DNA of 64,000 nucleotides from Simplicispira hankyongi (GTDB taxonomy: Bacteria; Pseudomonadota; Gammaproteobacteria; Burkholderiales; Burkholderiaceae_C): the NCBI RefSeq assembly GCF_003570885.1, contig NZ_QXJC01000003.1:682001-746000 (forward strand). The letters run 5' to 3'. The stretch's first letter is position 1. Each line of letters begins with the position of its first letter. Below, piece after piece: positions 11,091 to 20,888 of the stretch. The translations under genes and the position numbers were made by a program. Under the pieces are notes generated by a model that was given only the letters and a program-made list of their open reading frames with translations, ran no database searches and was not told where the DNA came from.

Positions 11091-12471
11091 CCGTGCGCGC
11101 GGACACATTGCCAATCGATCCGGCGCCCATGCACAAGACCACGTCGCCTGCTCTGGCAAGTTCGGCAATGGCGCGTGGCAGCGCCGCCACATCATCGACA
11201 AAGACGGGTTCAACCTGCCCGGCAACGCGCAGCGCACGCGCCAGCGAACGGCCGTCTGCGGCCACGATCGGAGGCTCTCCAGCGGCGTACACCTCCGTCA
11301 GCAGCACGGCGTCGGCCTTGCCGATGACCTGAACAAAATCCTCGAAGCAATCGCGTGTGCGCGTGTAGCGATGCGGCTGGAAGGCGAGCACCAGGCGCCG
11401 CCCGGGAAAAGCCCCGCGTGCAGCAGCCAGCGTGGCCGCCATCTCGACGGGATGGTGGCCGTAGTCGTCGATGAGCGTGAAGGTGCCACCCCCCGTGGCC
11501 GGCAGATCGCCGTAGCTCTGAAAGCGCCGGCCCACCCCCCGGAAATTCTCCAATGCGCGCAGCACCGCCGCGTCGTCAATGGACAGTTCCACCGCCACCG
11601 CAATCGCCGCCAATGCGTTCTGCACGTTGTGCTCGCCCGCGAGGTTGAGGCGCACCTCCATGTCCGGCAACGTGACGCCATTGCGCCGCTGTACGGTAAA
11701 GCACATTTGCGCACCTTCGGCGCGCACGTTCAGCGCGCGCACCTGGGCATCCTCTGAAAACCCATAGCTGGTGACGGGGCAGGACACCTGGGGCAGGATG
11801 TCGCGCACCGCAGCGTTGTCGATGCACAGCACGGCCGCGCCGTAGAACGGCATGCGGTGCAGAAAGTCAACAAACGCCTTTTTCAGCCGGCCAAAGTCGT
11901 GCCCATAGGTTTCCATGTGGTCGGCGTCGATGTTGGTGACGACCGCCATCACGGGCAGCAAGTTCAGAAACGAGGCGTCGGATTCATCCGCCTCGACAAC
12001 GATGTAGTCGCCGCCGCCCAGCTTGGCATTGGCTCCAGCGCTGTTGAGACGCCCACCGATCACGAAAGTCGGATCGAGCCCGGCCTCGGCGAGCACGCTG
12101 GCCACGAGGCTGGTGGTGGTCGTCTTGCCGTGCGCACCGGCGATCGCGATGCCCTGCTTCATGCGCATCAGTTCCGCGAGCATGAGGGCACGCGGCACCA
12201 CGGGGATCTTCTTCTCACGCGCGGCCAGCACTTCCGGGTTGCCTTCCTGCACCGCGGTGGACGTCACCACGGCATCGGCGCCTTCGACATGCGCGGCCGC
12301 ATGGCCCAGGTGGGTGGCAATGCCCATGGCCTGCAGACGGCGCAGCGCAGCGCTGTCGGCCAAGTCCGAGCCGCTGACGGTGTAGCCTTGGTTGAACAGC
12401 ACCTCGGCGATACCGCTCATGCCCGAACCACCGATGCCGACGAAGTGAATGTGGTGAATGGCGTGCTTCAT
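11056..12471 (-). CDS. murC: UDP-N-acetylmuramate--L-alanine ligase
   Basis: MurC adds the first L-alanine to UDP-MurNAc in the cytoplasm. The 471-residue protein has the N-terminal nucleotide-binding glycine motif [17 protein letters not shown], the ATP loop [16 protein letters not shown] near residue 110, [11 protein letters not shown], and a C-terminal Mur ligase domain with DDYGHHPVE. The start overlaps the murG stop by four bases (ATGA). Length and motifs are normal. Confidence 0.97.
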   Translation of the reverse strand: MKHAIHHIHFVGIGGSGMSGIAEVLFNQGYTVSGSDLADSAALRRLQAMGIATHLGHAAAHVEGADAVVTSTAVQEGNPEVLAAREKKIPVVPRALMLAELMRMKQGIAIAGAHGKTTTTSLVASVLAEAGLDPTFVIGGRLNSAGANAKLGGGDYIVVEADESDASFLNLLPVMAVVTNIDADHMETYGHDFGRLKKAFVDFLHRMPFYGAAVLCIDNAAVRDILPQVSCPVTSYGFSEDAQVRALNVRAEGAQMCFTVQRRNGVTLPDMEVRLNLAGEHNVQNALAAIAVAVELSIDDAAVLRALENFRGVGRRFQSYGDLPATGGGTFTLIDDYGHHPVEMAATLAAARGAFPGRRLVLAFQPHRYTRTRDCFEDFVQVIGKADAVLLTEVYAAGEPPIVAADGRSLARALRVAGQVEPVFVDDVAALPRAIAELARAGDVVLCMGAGSIGNVSARTVELLQKHELSS

Positions 12472-13532
12472 GCGGCCAGCTCCTCGCAGGCGGCTACCAC
12501 CGCGTTCGTCGCATCCAATTTTTGCATCTTTTTGGCCTCTAGCGCTTTGTTCATCAGCGCATTGCGCTCCATATTTCGGAGCATATCAGCAAGCCGCTGC
12601 GGGGTCAGTTCGCGCTGGGGAAGCAGCCATCCGCCGCCCGCGTCGACGAGAAAGCGCGCATTCGTGGTCTGGTGGTCATCGACCGCGGAAGGAAAGGGCA
12701 CGAAGACCGCAGCGGCGCCGACGGCCGCAATTTCGGTCACGGTGCTGGCACCGGCGCGGCAGACGATGAGGTCGGCGGCGGCGAAAGCGCTGGCCGTGTC
12801 GTCAATGAAAGGCGTGAGCTCGGCCTCCACACCAGCAGCGGCATAGTTGGCGCGCAGGCGCTCGATCTGCGCGGCGCCGCTCTGGTGCAGCACCTGTGGG
12901 CGCTCGGCCGGCGAAAGCAAGGCCAGCGCCTGCGGCACGGTGTCGTTGAGTGCCTGTGCGCCCAGGCTCCCGCCCACCACCAGCAGGCGCAGCGGACCGC
13001 TGCGCCCAGCAAAACGCTCGGCCGGGCCCGCCTGTTGCATGAACGCCGCGCGCAGCGGGTTGCCCACCCATTCGGCCTTGCGCAGCACGTTGGGAAAGGC
13101 CGTGAACCGCTTGTCGGCAACGACCGCCAACACACGGTTGGCCATACCGGCCACCGAATTTTGCTCATGCAGCACCAATGGCTTGCCGGCCAGAACGGCC
13201 ATCATGCCGCCCGGAAAGCTGATGTAGCCGCCCAGGCCCACCACCACGTCGGGGCGCACGCGGCGCACCACCGCCAGCGCCTGCCAGAAGGCGCGCAGCA
13301 GGCGCAGCGGCAGCAGCGCCAGCGTGAGGACACCCTTGCCGCGCACACCGCCAAAAGCAATCGTCTCGAGCGCAAAACCCTGTGCGGGCACCAGGCGCGA
13401 CTCCATGCTGCCGGGCGCGCCCAGCCAATGCACGCGCCAGCCGCGCGTGCGCAGTGCCTGTGCCACGGCAAGGCCGGGGAAGATGTGGCCACCGGTGCCG
13501 CCCGCCATGATGAGGGCTGTTTTGCTGCTCAT
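12468..13532 (-). CDS. murG: MurG glycosyltransferase (lipid II synthase)
   Basis: MurG is a peripheral inner-membrane GT-B glycosyltransferase that adds GlcNAc to lipid I. The 354-residue protein shows [17 protein letters not shown] at the N-terminus, [14 protein letters not shown] near residue 125, and the donor-site region [16 protein letters not shown]. The ATG at 13532 is the family start, with GGAGG seven bases before it. An in-frame upstream ATG at 13694 would add 54 residues encoded by the tandem cassette between ftsW and murG; that extension has no family equivalent. A dispersed hairpin repeat lies near the C-terminus at 12528-12580. Confidence 0.96.
   Translation of the reverse strand: MSSKTALIMAGGTGGHIFPGLAVAQALRTRGWRVHWLGAPGSMESRLVPAQGFALETIAFGGVRGKGVLTLALLPLRLLRAFWQALAVVRRVRPDVVVGLGGYISFPGGMMAVLAGKPLVLHEQNSVAGMANRVLAVVADKRFTAFPNVLRKAEWVGNPLRAAFMQQAGPAERFAGRSGPLRLLVVGGSLGAQALNDTVPQALALLSPAERPQVLHQSGAAQIERLRANYAAAGVEAELTPFIDDTASAFAAADLIVCRAGASTVTEIAAVGAAAVFVPFPSAVDDHQTTNARFLVDAGGGWLLPQRELTPQRLADMLRNMERNALMNKALEAKKMQKLDATNAVVAACEELAA
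12528..12580. repeat. Dispersed hairpin repeat, copy inside murG
   Basis: The block tttttggcctctagcgcttt followed by gttcatcagcgcattgcgct lies in the last 25 codons of murG (encoding [15 protein letters not shown]). TTTTGGCCTCTAGCGCTT is nearly identical to the intergenic copy at 25945. Confidence 0.55.
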
Positions 13533-13699
13533 ACGCGGCCTCCGCGCATGCACTGCTGCGCAGTGCGCAGTGCTGGCGCACTGCAGGGTTTGTTTTGCAG
13601 AAACAAGCATCTCATACGCGGCCTCCGCGCATGCGCTGCTGCGCAGCGCGCAGCGCTGGCGCACTGCAGGAGCTTGTTTTGTCGAAACAAACATCTCAT
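13529..13699 (-). CDS. 56-codon ORF created by the tandem cassette between ftsW and murG
   Basis: The ATG at 13699 overlaps the ftsW stop (ATGA) and the TGA at 13529-13531 overlaps the murG start (ATGA), so this ORF bridges the two genes by coupling at both ends. It encodes 56 residues beginning [19 protein letters not shown] and ending CMRGGRV; the ending repeats the last residues of FtsW (LMRGGRV). The sequence is Cys/Arg/Ala-rich with no recognisable domain and comes entirely from two copies of an 83/84-base repeat. It is more likely a by-product that keeps ribosomes moving from ftsW to murG than a functional protein. Confidence 0.35.
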   Translation of the reverse strand: MRCLFRQNKLLQCASAARCAAAHARRPRMRCLFLQNKPCSAPALRTAQQCMRGGRV

Positions 13700-13717
13700 A
13701 CGCGGCCTCCGCGCATG
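13530..13717 (-). repeat. Tandem 83/84-base cassette carrying RBS and start codon (two full copies and a partial third)
   Basis: Copies begin at 13530 (83 bases), 13613 (84 bases) and 13697 (partial). All three share a 21-base block (plus strand catacgcggcctccgcgcat, then g), which on the minus strand contains GGAGG-CCGCGT-ATG. The two full copies are close to 90% identical by eye, and some differences are compensatory within the gcactgctgcgcagtgc hairpin. The result is three equivalent ribosome-binding sites with start codons between ftsW and murG. Confidence 0.9.
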
Positions 13718-13733
13718 AGATGTTTGTTTTCGT
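13684..13733. repeat. Inverted repeat at the 3' end of ftsW
   Basis: Arms of 15 bases (aaacaaacatctcat and atgagatgtttgttt) pair perfectly around acgcggcctccgcgc. The right arm is ftsW coding sequence; the left arm is the first bases of the tandem cassette. Confidence 0.75.
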
Positions 13734-14964
13734 AATCCACTCTGAGCACCACCGCCAGGGCCACCAGATTCATCAGAATCGCCGAGCCACCAAAGCTCAT
13801 CAGGGGCAGCGTCAGGCCCTTGGTCGGCAGCGCGCCCAGGTTCACACCCATGTTGATGAAGGCCTGGAAACCCATCCACATCGCCACGCCTTGCGCCACC
13901 AGGCCGGAAAAGACGCGGTCAAGCGCGATGGCCTGGCGACCGATGTGCATGATGCGGCGTGTCAGCCAGAAGAACAGCACGATCAGGGTCAGCACCCCCA
14001 CCAGGCCGAATTCTTCGCCGATCACGGCCAGCAGAAAGTCGGTGTGCGCTTCGGGCAGCCAATGGAGCTTTTCCACACTGCCGCCCAGGCCAACACCGAA
14101 AATCTCGCCGCGACCGATGGCGATCAGCGAATGCGAGAGCTGGTAACCCTTGCCCAGGGCATGCGCCTCGGTCCAGGGGTCGAGGTAGGCAAAGATGCGC
14201 TCACGCCGCCAGTCGCTCATCATCACCATGGCCGAGAAAGCGGCGAGCAACACCGTGGCGATGAGAAAGAACATGCGCGCGTTGACACCCCCCAGGAACA
14301 GGATGCCCATGGCAATCACGGCGATGACCATGAAAGCGCCCATGTCGGGCTCGGCCAGCAGCAGACCGCCGACCAGCGCCACCGCCGCGCCCATGGGGAG
14401 CACGGCACGGAAAAACCGCTCTTTCACATCCATCTTGCGGCACATGTAGTCGGCCGCATAAATCACCACCGCGAACTTGGCCAGCTCGGAGGGCTGGAAG
14501 TTCATGATGCCCAGCGACAGCCAGCGCCGCGCGCCGTTGACGACCGTGCCAACGTGCGGCACCAGCACGGCAATCAGCAGGGCGATCGAGAGCAGGAACA
14601 GCGCGCGGGCCTGGCGCTCCCACACGGCCATGGGAATCTGAAAGGTGAGCAAGGCCGCCACAAACCCCATCACCAGCGCGAACATGTGGCGCACCAGGAA
14701 ATGGGTGTGCGAAATATTGCCGAACCGCGGGTTGTCCGACATGGCGATGGAGGCGGAATACACCATCACCAAACCCCAGGCCAACAGCGCCATCACCACC
14801 CAGAGCAGCGCCTGGTCGAACCCCAGCACGCTCGCCGGTGTGGCCGTGCTCTGGCGGTATTCCATGCCACCCGCGCGCACCGGCAGGCCTTCCGTGCCGT
14901 GCTGCCTGCGCGCGGCAAGCCAGGCCGCGATGCGGCCGCTAAAGCGAGACGCGACGGCGCTCAT
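13696..14964 (-). CDS. ftsW: Peptidoglycan glycosyltransferase FtsW (SEDS family)
   Basis: FtsW polymerises lipid II at the septum together with FtsI. The 422-residue protein has about ten hydrophobic segments and family blocks such as [11 protein letters not shown] and the C-terminal [24 protein letters not shown] basic N-terminal tail of about 45 residues precedes the first helix. The start overlaps murD by four bases. The final codons ([11 protein letters not shown]) form the first arm of a long inverted repeat at the boundary with the tandem cassette. Confidence 0.97.
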   Translation of the reverse strand: MSAVASRFSGRIAAWLAARRQHGTEGLPVRAGGMEYRQSTATPASVLGFDQALLWVVMALLAWGLVMVYSASIAMSDNPRFGNISHTHFLVRHMFALVMGFVAALLTFQIPMAVWERQARALFLLSIALLIAVLVPHVGTVVNGARRWLSLGIMNFQPSELAKFAVVIYAADYMCRKMDVKERFFRAVLPMGAAVALVGGLLLAEPDMGAFMVIAVIAMGILFLGGVNARMFFLIATVLLAAFSAMVMMSDWRRERIFAYLDPWTEAHALGKGYQLSHSLIAIGRGEIFGVGLGGSVEKLHWLPEAHTDFLLAVIGEEFGLVGVLTLIVLFFWLTRRIMHIGRQAIALDRVFSGLVAQGVAMWMGFQAFINMGVNLGALPTKGLTLPLMSFGGSAILMNLVALAVVLRVDYENKHLMRGGRV

Positions 14965-16805
14965 GCCGCACCCTCCCAGGGGTGCCCGGCGTCCTGCGCG
15001 CGTTCGCGCACGAGGGCGGCAAACATTTCACCGCGCTGCACGTAGTGCTCGAACATGTCAAAACTGGCGCAGGCAGGCGAAAGCAATACCGCGTCACCCG
15101 CATGGGCGCGGCGGGTCGCCAGGTCCACGGCTTCGGCCAGCGTGCTGGCGTCCAGCAGCGGAACGCCGGTGGATTCGAGGGCGGCGCGAATCTGCGGCGC
15201 GTCGCGCCCTATCAACACCACGGCGCGGGCGAAGCGCTCGACCGGCACGGCGAGCGGAGAAAAATCCTGCCCCTTACCGACCCCGCCCAGGATGACGACC
15301 ACGCGCCGCTCGGCGCCCAGGCCGGAGATGGCGGCCACGGTGGCACCGACGTTCGTCCCCTTGCTGTCGTCGAAATACTCGATGCCGTCGAGGGTTCCCA
15401 CCGGTTCGACACGGTGCGGCTCGCCACGGTAGTCGCGCAGCGCGTAGAGCATGGGCCCCAGCGCGCCGCCTGCCGCCTGCGCGAGCGCCAACGCGGCCAG
15501 TGCGTTGACCGCGTTGTGCCGACCGCGAATGCGCAGCGCGTCGGTGGGGATCAGGCGCTGAATGAAGATCTCGTCCGGCTCCGCGCCCTGCCCCGCACTG
15601 CTGCGGCGCGGGGCGCGCTTTCGGGTCTCGTCGGCTTCCTGCGCCCGTACCAGCCAGGCCATGCCGTGCACCAGCTCGATGCCGAAGTCGCCAGGGCGCT
15701 TGGGGCTATCGGCGCCAAACGTGACGATCTCGCGCTGCACGACTTTCGCCTGCTTGCCGCGCGCGCCCCCTTCGGGCACAGCCGCTGCACTGGCCGCAGC
15801 GTGCATCTGCATCACCACCGGGTCGTCGCGGTTGAGCACCATCAGGCCTTGCTTGCCAAACACCCTGGCCTTGGCTGCGGCGTAGGCCTGCATGCTGCCG
15901 TGCCAGTCCAGATGGTCTTGGGAAATGTTCAGCACCGCGGCTGCAGTCGGCTCGAAATTTGCGGGGGCATCCAGCTGGAAGCTCGAGAGTTCCAGCACCC
16001 AGACCTCGGGGAGCGTGCCACTGTCGAGGTGCTGCGCCAAGGTATCGAGCAGCGCCGGGCCAATGTTGCCCGCCACCGCCACGCGCGCACCGCCCTCTGC
16101 GGCCAGCAGGCCGGTGAGCGCGGTCACCGTGGTCTTGCCATTGGTGCCGGTCACCGCCAGTACCCGCGGTGCGTAGCCGCAGGCGCTGCGCAGCGCCGCC
16201 AGAGCGTCGGAATACAAGCCTAATTCGCCTTCAGCGCTTATTCCATCTGCGTTAGCAGCTACGATTACAGGAGCAATCTCGGCAGGACTCAAACCCGGCG
16301 AACGCAGCACCGCATGCAGGCCCTTGCCTGCCACCAGCGCAGCGTCAAAAGCGCCGCCGACAAACCGCACCTGGGGCAGTTCGCCCCGCAGGCGCGCCAG
16401 CAGCGGCGGCTCGGCGCGCGTATCGGCCACCGTCACCGCCGCACCACAGCGCACGCACCAGCGGGCCATGGACATGCCCGAAATGCCCAGACCCAGCACC
16501 AGCACCGAGCGGCCTGCAAGCAGGCCCTGCACGGCCTCAGCCGGAGCCATGGTCGGCAGCTCTGTAGGCACCTCCGCGGCTTCGCTCTGGGCCGCCGCTT
16601 CGCTGGAGGGCGCTTCGACAGCTACCGCATCGGCGCTGCCAATGTCGCTGAACATGCGCGCTACGAACTCGCTGGCATCGCGCGCGGCGTGCAGCGGCTG
16701 CGCGGCCTGCACTTCACCCGCAGCAGGCGTGGGCATTGGCAAAGCCGAGCCCGCACCGGGCAGGGGCGCGGCGTTGTCGTGGGGCAGTTCAGGCGTCTCG
16801 TTCAT
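14961..16805 (-). CDS. murD: UDP-N-acetylmuramoyl-L-alanine--D-glutamate ligase with N-terminal extension
   Basis: MurD adds D-glutamate to UDP-MurNAc-L-Ala. The catalytic part shows [17 protein letters not shown] from residue 100, the ATP loop [27 protein letters not shown] and [15 protein letters not shown]. The protein has 614 residues against about 440 in E. coli. The excess is a roughly 95-residue Ala/Pro/Glu-rich N-terminal extension and an inserted charged segment (around residues 350-410, with [11 protein letters not shown]). I chose the ATG at 16805, which overlaps the mraY stop (ATGA). A dispersed hairpin repeat lies inside the gene at 16222-16270. Confidence 0.95.
   Translation of the reverse strand: MNETPELPHDNAAPLPGAGSALPMPTPAAGEVQAAQPLHAARDASEFVARMFSDIGSADAVAVEAPSSEAAAQSEAAEVPTELPTMAPAEAVQGLLAGRSVLVLGLGISGMSMARWCVRCGAAVTVADTRAEPPLLARLRGELPQVRFVGGAFDAALVAGKGLHAVLRSPGLSPAEIAPVIVAANADGISAEGELGLYSDALAALRSACGYAPRVLAVTGTNGKTTVTALTGLLAAEGGARVAVAGNIGPALLDTLAQHLDSGTLPEVWVLELSSFQLDAPANFEPTAAAVLNISQDHLDWHGSMQAYAAAKARVFGKQGLMVLNRDDPVVMQMHAAASAAAVPEGGARGKQAKVVQREIVTFGADSPKRPGDFGIELVHGMAWLVRAQEADETRKRAPRRSSAGQGAEPDEIFIQRLIPTDALRIRGRHNAVNALAALALAQAAGGALGPMLYALRDYRGEPHRVEPVGTLDGIEYFDDSKGTNVGATVAAISGLGAERRVVVILGGVGKGQDFSPLAVPVERFARAVVLIGRDAPQIRAALESTGVPLLDASTLAEAVDLATRRAHAGDAVLLSPACASFDMFEHYVQRGEMFAALVRERAQDAGHPWEGAA
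16222..16270. repeat. Dispersed hairpin repeat, copy inside murD
   Basis: The sequence cagcgcttattccatctgcg followed by ttagcagctacgattac matches the AGCGCTTATTCC / AGCAGCTA pattern of the element. It is in frame and encodes [17 protein letters not shown] in a surface region of MurD. Confidence 0.6.
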
Positions 16806-17980
16806 CGCAGTTTCAGGGTCGAGAGGCCGATGAGACACAGCAGCATGGTGATGATCCAGAAACGCACAACCACCTGCGTCTCCTTCCAGCCGCTCTTTTC
16901 AAAATGGTGGTGCAGGGGCGCCATCTTCAGCAGGCGCCGCCCTTCGCCATAGCGGCGCCGGGTGACCTTGAACCACATCACCTGCGCCATCACCGAGAGT
17001 GCTTCGACGACAAAAATTCCGCCCATGATGGCGAGCACCACTTCCTGGCGCACGATGACGGCGATGGTGCCCAGCGCCGCCCCCAGCGCCAGGGCGCCCA
17101 CGTCGCCCATGAAGACCTGGGCCGGATGGGTGTTGAACCACAGAAAAGCCAGCCCCGCACCGGCCATGGCCGAGCAGAAGATGAGCAGCTCGCCGGCACC
17201 GGGGATATGCGGGAAGAGCAAGTATTTAGAGAAGGTGATGTTGCCGGTGACATAGGCAAACACGCCCAGCGCCGAGCCCACCATGATCACCGGCATGATG
17301 GCCAGACCGTCGAGCCCGTCGGTCAGATTGACCGCATTGCTGGAGCCCACGATCACCAGGTAGGTCAGCACCACGAAGCCGACCACGCCGAGCGGGTAGC
17401 TGATTTCCTTGAAAAACGGCAGCAGCAGCCCAGCCTGCGGCGGCAGGTCGACCGAGAAGCCCGAACGCACCCAGGTGACGAAGAGTTGGAACACCTTGGG
17501 GTTGGAGCCCTCGGAAATACTGAACACCAGGGCCAGAGCCGCCAGCAGACCGATGATGGACTGCCACATGTACTTCTCGCGCGAGCGCATGCCATTGGGG
17601 TCCTTGTAGACCACCTTGCGCCAGTCGTCGGCCCAGCCGATGGCGCCAAAACCCAGCGTGACGATGAGCACGATCCAGACGAAGCGGTTCGATAAATCGG
17701 CCCACAGCAAGGTCGCCACGGCAATGCACAACAGAATCAGCACCCCGCCCATGGTCGGCGTTCCGCTCTTGACGTGGTGCGTTTCCATGCCGTTGGTGCG
17801 AATCGGCTGGCCGATCTTGAGCGCGGTGAGGCGCCGAATGACGCGTGGCCCGGCAATGAGCCCGATCAGCAGCGCCGTCATCGCCGCCATCACGGCGCGC
17901 AGCGTGAGGTATTGGAAGACACGCAAAAAACCCAGCTCCGGCGAGAGCGATTGCAGCCATTGCGCAAGCAGCATCAGCAT
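16802..17980 (-). CDS. mraY: Phospho-N-acetylmuramoyl-pentapeptide transferase
   Basis: MraY transfers phospho-MurNAc-pentapeptide to undecaprenyl phosphate, making lipid I at the inner membrane. The 392-residue, roughly ten-helix protein has [12 protein letters not shown] near residue 72, the aspartate motif [11 protein letters not shown], and the histidine-rich loop [13 protein letters not shown] near the C-terminus. All are catalytic signatures. The start overlaps the murF stop by seven bases; a second in-frame ATG two codons in is an alternative. Confidence 0.97.
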   Translation of the reverse strand: MLMLLAQWLQSLSPELGFLRVFQYLTLRAVMAAMTALLIGLIAGPRVIRRLTALKIGQPIRTNGMETHHVKSGTPTMGGVLILLCIAVATLLWADLSNRFVWIVLIVTLGFGAIGWADDWRKVVYKDPNGMRSREKYMWQSIIGLLAALALVFSISEGSNPKVFQLFVTWVRSGFSVDLPPQAGLLLPFFKEISYPLGVVGFVVLTYLVIVGSSNAVNLTDGLDGLAIMPVIMVGSALGVFAYVTGNITFSKYLLFPHIPGAGELLIFCSAMAGAGLAFLWFNTHPAQVFMGDVGALALGAALGTIAVIVRQEVVLAIMGGIFVVEALSVMAQVMWFKVTRRRYGEGRRLLKMAPLHHHFEKSGWKETQVVVRFWIITMLLCLIGLSTLKLR

Positions 17981-19401
17981 GCGGCACCTGCGACATTGAT
18001 CGAGGACTCGGCCTGTTGCGGCTGGGCCGCCTCGTTGAGGGTCTGCACGGCCCGCTCCATGCGCATGAAGCGCGAACCCTTGACGAGCACGCTGGCGACG
18101 CCGGGAAGCGCCGCTCGCAGCGCGGCCTGCAAAGCTTCCATGCTGTCGAAATGGCGCGCTCCGGGGAACGCCGCTGCGGCCTGTGCCGACTGCTCGCCCA
18201 GGGCAAACAGCTGCTCGATGCCGCGCGCATGCGCATGGGCGCCGGCCTCTTGGTGAAAACGCGGCCCTTCATCGCCCACTTCGCCCATGTCGCCCAGGAC
18301 CAACAGGCGCGGGCCGGGCATCTCGGCCAGCACCTCGATGGCCGCATGCATGGAATCGGGGTTGGCGTTGTAGCTGTCGTCCACCAGCGACAGGGTACGG
18401 CCTTGCAACGGCACGGCGAGCGCGCGCGAGCGGCCCGCGACCGCACGAAATTCGGCCAGACCGCGTGCGACGGCCGCCAGCGGCACGCCCGCAGCCAGCG
18501 CACAAGCCGCGGCGGCCAAGGCGTTGCGCAGGTTGTGGCGCCCCGGCATGGCCAGGGAGAAGGCCAGCAGCCCCTGGGGCGTGGCGCAGCGTGCCTGCCA
18601 GGAAGCCCCCTGCCACTCTGCGGCTTGTACGTGCAACTCCCCTTGGTCCATGCCAAAGCCGAGCATTCGCCGCGCACCGGCAAGGCCACGCCACATCGGC
18701 GCATAGTCGTCGTCAGCGGGAAAAACTGCCGTCCCATCTGCGGGAAGTGCCGCCAGCACACTGCCGTTTTCACGCGCCACCGCGTCCACGGTGTGCATGA
18801 ATTCAAGGTGCTCGCGTTGCGCGTTGTTGACCAGCGCCACCGTGGGCCGCGCGAGCGCGGCAAGTTCGGCAATCTCGCCGGGGTGGTTCATACCAAGTTC
18901 AACCACGGCAAAGCGGTGCGCAGGGGTGAGGCGCAGCAGCGTCAGCGGCACGCCAATGGCGTTGTTGAAGTTGCCGCGCGTCGCCAGCGCCGCCTCGCCC
19001 GCATGCGCGGCGAGGATGGCCGCGATCATCTGCGTCACCGTGGTCTTGCCGTTGCTGCCGGTCACGGCGATCAGCGGCAGATCGAACTGCGCACGCCATC
19101 CCGCAGCCAAAGCGCCCAGCGCCGCCAGCGGGTCAGGCACTTCGATGCCGGGCAACCCGGCAGCTTGCAGGCCACCCTGCGCCAGCGCCGCAGCAGCGCC
19201 CAGAGCGGCTGCTTGCGGCAAAAAGGCCTGCGCATCGAAGCGCTCGCCACGCAGGGCGACAAACAAATCGCCCGCCTGCAGGCTGCGGGTATCGGTGTGC
19301 ACGCGCAGAAGTGGCGTTGCCGGGTCTCCCACCAGCCGCGCCTGGGGAGCACTGGCGCGGACCCAGTCGAAAGCGGACTGCAGCGTCATCATGGCGGTCA
19401 T
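17974..19401 (-). CDS. murF: UDP-N-acetylmuramoyl-tripeptide--D-alanyl-D-alanine ligase
   Basis: MurF adds D-Ala-D-Ala to complete the UDP-MurNAc-pentapeptide. From the ATG at 19401, which overlaps the murE stop as ATGA, the protein has 475 residues: an N-terminal substrate domain with [19 protein letters not shown], a central ATPase domain with [17 protein letters not shown] and [10 protein letters not shown], and a C-terminal domain with [11 protein letters not shown]. The long upstream frame lies within murE and is ignored. All motifs are intact. Confidence 0.96.
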   Translation of the reverse strand: MTAMMTLQSAFDWVRASAPQARLVGDPATPLLRVHTDTRSLQAGDLFVALRGERFDAQAFLPQAAALGAAAALAQGGLQAAGLPGIEVPDPLAALGALAAGWRAQFDLPLIAVTGSNGKTTVTQMIAAILAAHAGEAALATRGNFNNAIGVPLTLLRLTPAHRFAVVELGMNHPGEIAELAALARPTVALVNNAQREHLEFMHTVDAVARENGSVLAALPADGTAVFPADDDYAPMWRGLAGARRMLGFGMDQGELHVQAAEWQGASWQARCATPQGLLAFSLAMPGRHNLRNALAAAACALAAGVPLAAVARGLAEFRAVAGRSRALAVPLQGRTLSLVDDSYNANPDSMHAAIEVLAEMPGPRLLVLGDMGEVGDEGPRFHQEAGAHAHARGIEQLFALGEQSAQAAAAFPGARHFDSMEALQAALRAALPGVASVLVKGSRFMRMERAVQTLNEAAQPQQAESSINVAGAAC

Positions 19402-20888
19402 GCGGCAACTCCCCGGCGCGCCAAGGCAGTGCGCGCGTGTTCCAAATCGGAAAATGGCCGTTTGACGCCTGCCATCTCCTGCCAAGCCTCGTGCCCCTTG
19501 CCGGCAATCAGCACCACATCGGCAGGCGCCGCCTGCTGCAGCACCTGCGCAATGGCGGCGGCGCGGTCGGGTTCGGCGCGCACGGTGTTGCCGGCAATGG
19601 TGCCGAGCAGAATCTGGTGCACGATGGCCGCGGGGTCTTCGCTGCGCGGGTTGTCGCTGGTGACCACCACCTGGTCGGCGTGCTGCTGCGCTGCCGCGCC
19701 CATCAGTGGACGCTTGCCGGCATCGCGGTCGCCGCCGCAGCCAAACACGCACCACAGCTGGCCACCGCGCTCAGCGGCCAGGGGACGCAGCGCCTGCAAG
19801 GCTTTCTCCAGCGCATCGGGCGTGTGCGCGTAATCCACCGCCACCAGGGGTTGCCCGGCGGCAAGCAGGCGTTCCATGCGGCCCGGTACTGGCGCAAGCT
19901 GCTCGCAGGCACGTACGGCGGCGGCCAACGGCACGCCCAGCGCGCGCATGGCAGCGATCACGCCCAGCAGGTTAGAGATGTTGTATTGGCCTATGAGCGT
20001 GGTGTGCAGGCGCAGTTGCTCGTCCCCCTCGCTCAGCAGGCACTGCAGGCCTTGGGCGCCGAGCGCCACCTCGCTGGCGCGCAGGCGTGCCGGGCCGGTT
20101 TGCGACACGGTCCACAGGTCCAGCCCGGCGGCTTCCATCTGCCCCTGCAGACTGGCGGCAGCCGCATCGTCGAGGTTGAGCACCGCAGCGCGCAGGCCCG
20201 GCCAGGCAAACAGCGCGCGCTTGGCGTCCAGGTAGGCCGCCATGCTGCCGTGGTAGTCCAGGTGGTCCTGGGTGAAATTGGTGAACACCGCCACCGCAAT
20301 GCGGGTGCCGGCCAGGCGGTGCTCGGCAATGCCAATGGACGAGGCCTCGATGGCACAGCTCCTGGCCCCCGCGTCCACCAGCGCGCGCAGGCCGCGCTGC
20401 AGGCGCACCGGGTCGGGCGTGGTCAAACCCGTTTCTTCCAAAGCGGCGGGAAAACCCATGCCCAAAGTGCCGACTAGCGCACAAGGTGCATGGGCTGTTA
20501 GCTCGCATCCTGATAGCGCTTGCGCGAGCCACCAGGCGGAGCTGGTTTTGCCGTTGGTGCCGGTAAAGGCGACCATTTCCAGGCCATGCGAGGGCACGCC
20601 AAACCAGGCAGAGGCGATCTCGCCGACTGCGGCCTTCAGCCCCTGGAAGGTGGCGATGTCGTCCCCCGCGAGATCAAACGCCTCACCGCCCTCAGCTTCC
20701 ACCAGGCAGGCGGCGGCACCGCGCGTGCGCGCGTCGGCCAAATGTGCCCGCGCGTCGGTAGCCGCACCAGGCCAGGCAATGAAGGCGTCACCAGGCGCAA
20801 CCTGCCGGCTGTCGGACTGCAGCGTGCCGGTGGTGCGCTCGCGCAGCCAGGCCAGGGCTTCGTCGGTGTCGTGCAGGACGCGCGTCAC
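19398..20888 (-). CDS. murE: UDP-MurNAc-L-alanyl-D-glutamate--2,6-diaminopimelate ligase
   Basis: MurE adds the third residue of the stem peptide. The 496-residue protein shows SDSRQVAPGDAFIAWPG, the ATP loop TGTNGKTSSAWWLAQAL, and NFTQDHLDYHGSM. The DNPR motif (TSDNPRSEDPAAI) marks enzymes that add meso-diaminopimelate rather than lysine, as expected for a Gram-negative. The start is GTG at 20888, overlapping the ftsI stop (GTGA). A weaker copy of the dispersed hairpin repeat may lie at 20490-20530. Confidence 0.96.
   Translation of the reverse strand: MTRVLHDTDEALAWLRERTTGTLQSDSRQVAPGDAFIAWPGAATDARAHLADARTRGAAACLVEAEGGEAFDLAGDDIATFQGLKAAVGEIASAWFGVPSHGLEMVAFTGTNGKTSSAWWLAQALSGCELTAHAPCALVGTLGMGFPAALEETGLTTPDPVRLQRGLRALVDAGARSCAIEASSIGIAEHRLAGTRIAVAVFTNFTQDHLDYHGSMAAYLDAKRALFAWPGLRAAVLNLDDAAAASLQGQMEAAGLDLWTVSQTGPARLRASEVALGAQGLQCLLSEGDEQLRLHTTLIGQYNISNLLGVIAAMRALGVPLAAAVRACEQLAPVPGRMERLLAAGQPLVAVDYAHTPDALEKALQALRPLAAERGGQLWCVFGCGGDRDAGKRPLMGAAAQQHADQVVVTSDNPRSEDPAAIVHQILLGTIAGNTVRAEPDRAAAIAQVLQQAAPADVVLIAGKGHEAWQEMAGVKRPFSDLEHARTALARRGVAA

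Noticed and set aside
20490..20530. A copy of the dispersed hairpin repeat inside murE
   Set aside because: The AGCT and AGCGCTTGC blocks are present, but spacing and flanks differ from the other copies, so it is not listed as a feature.
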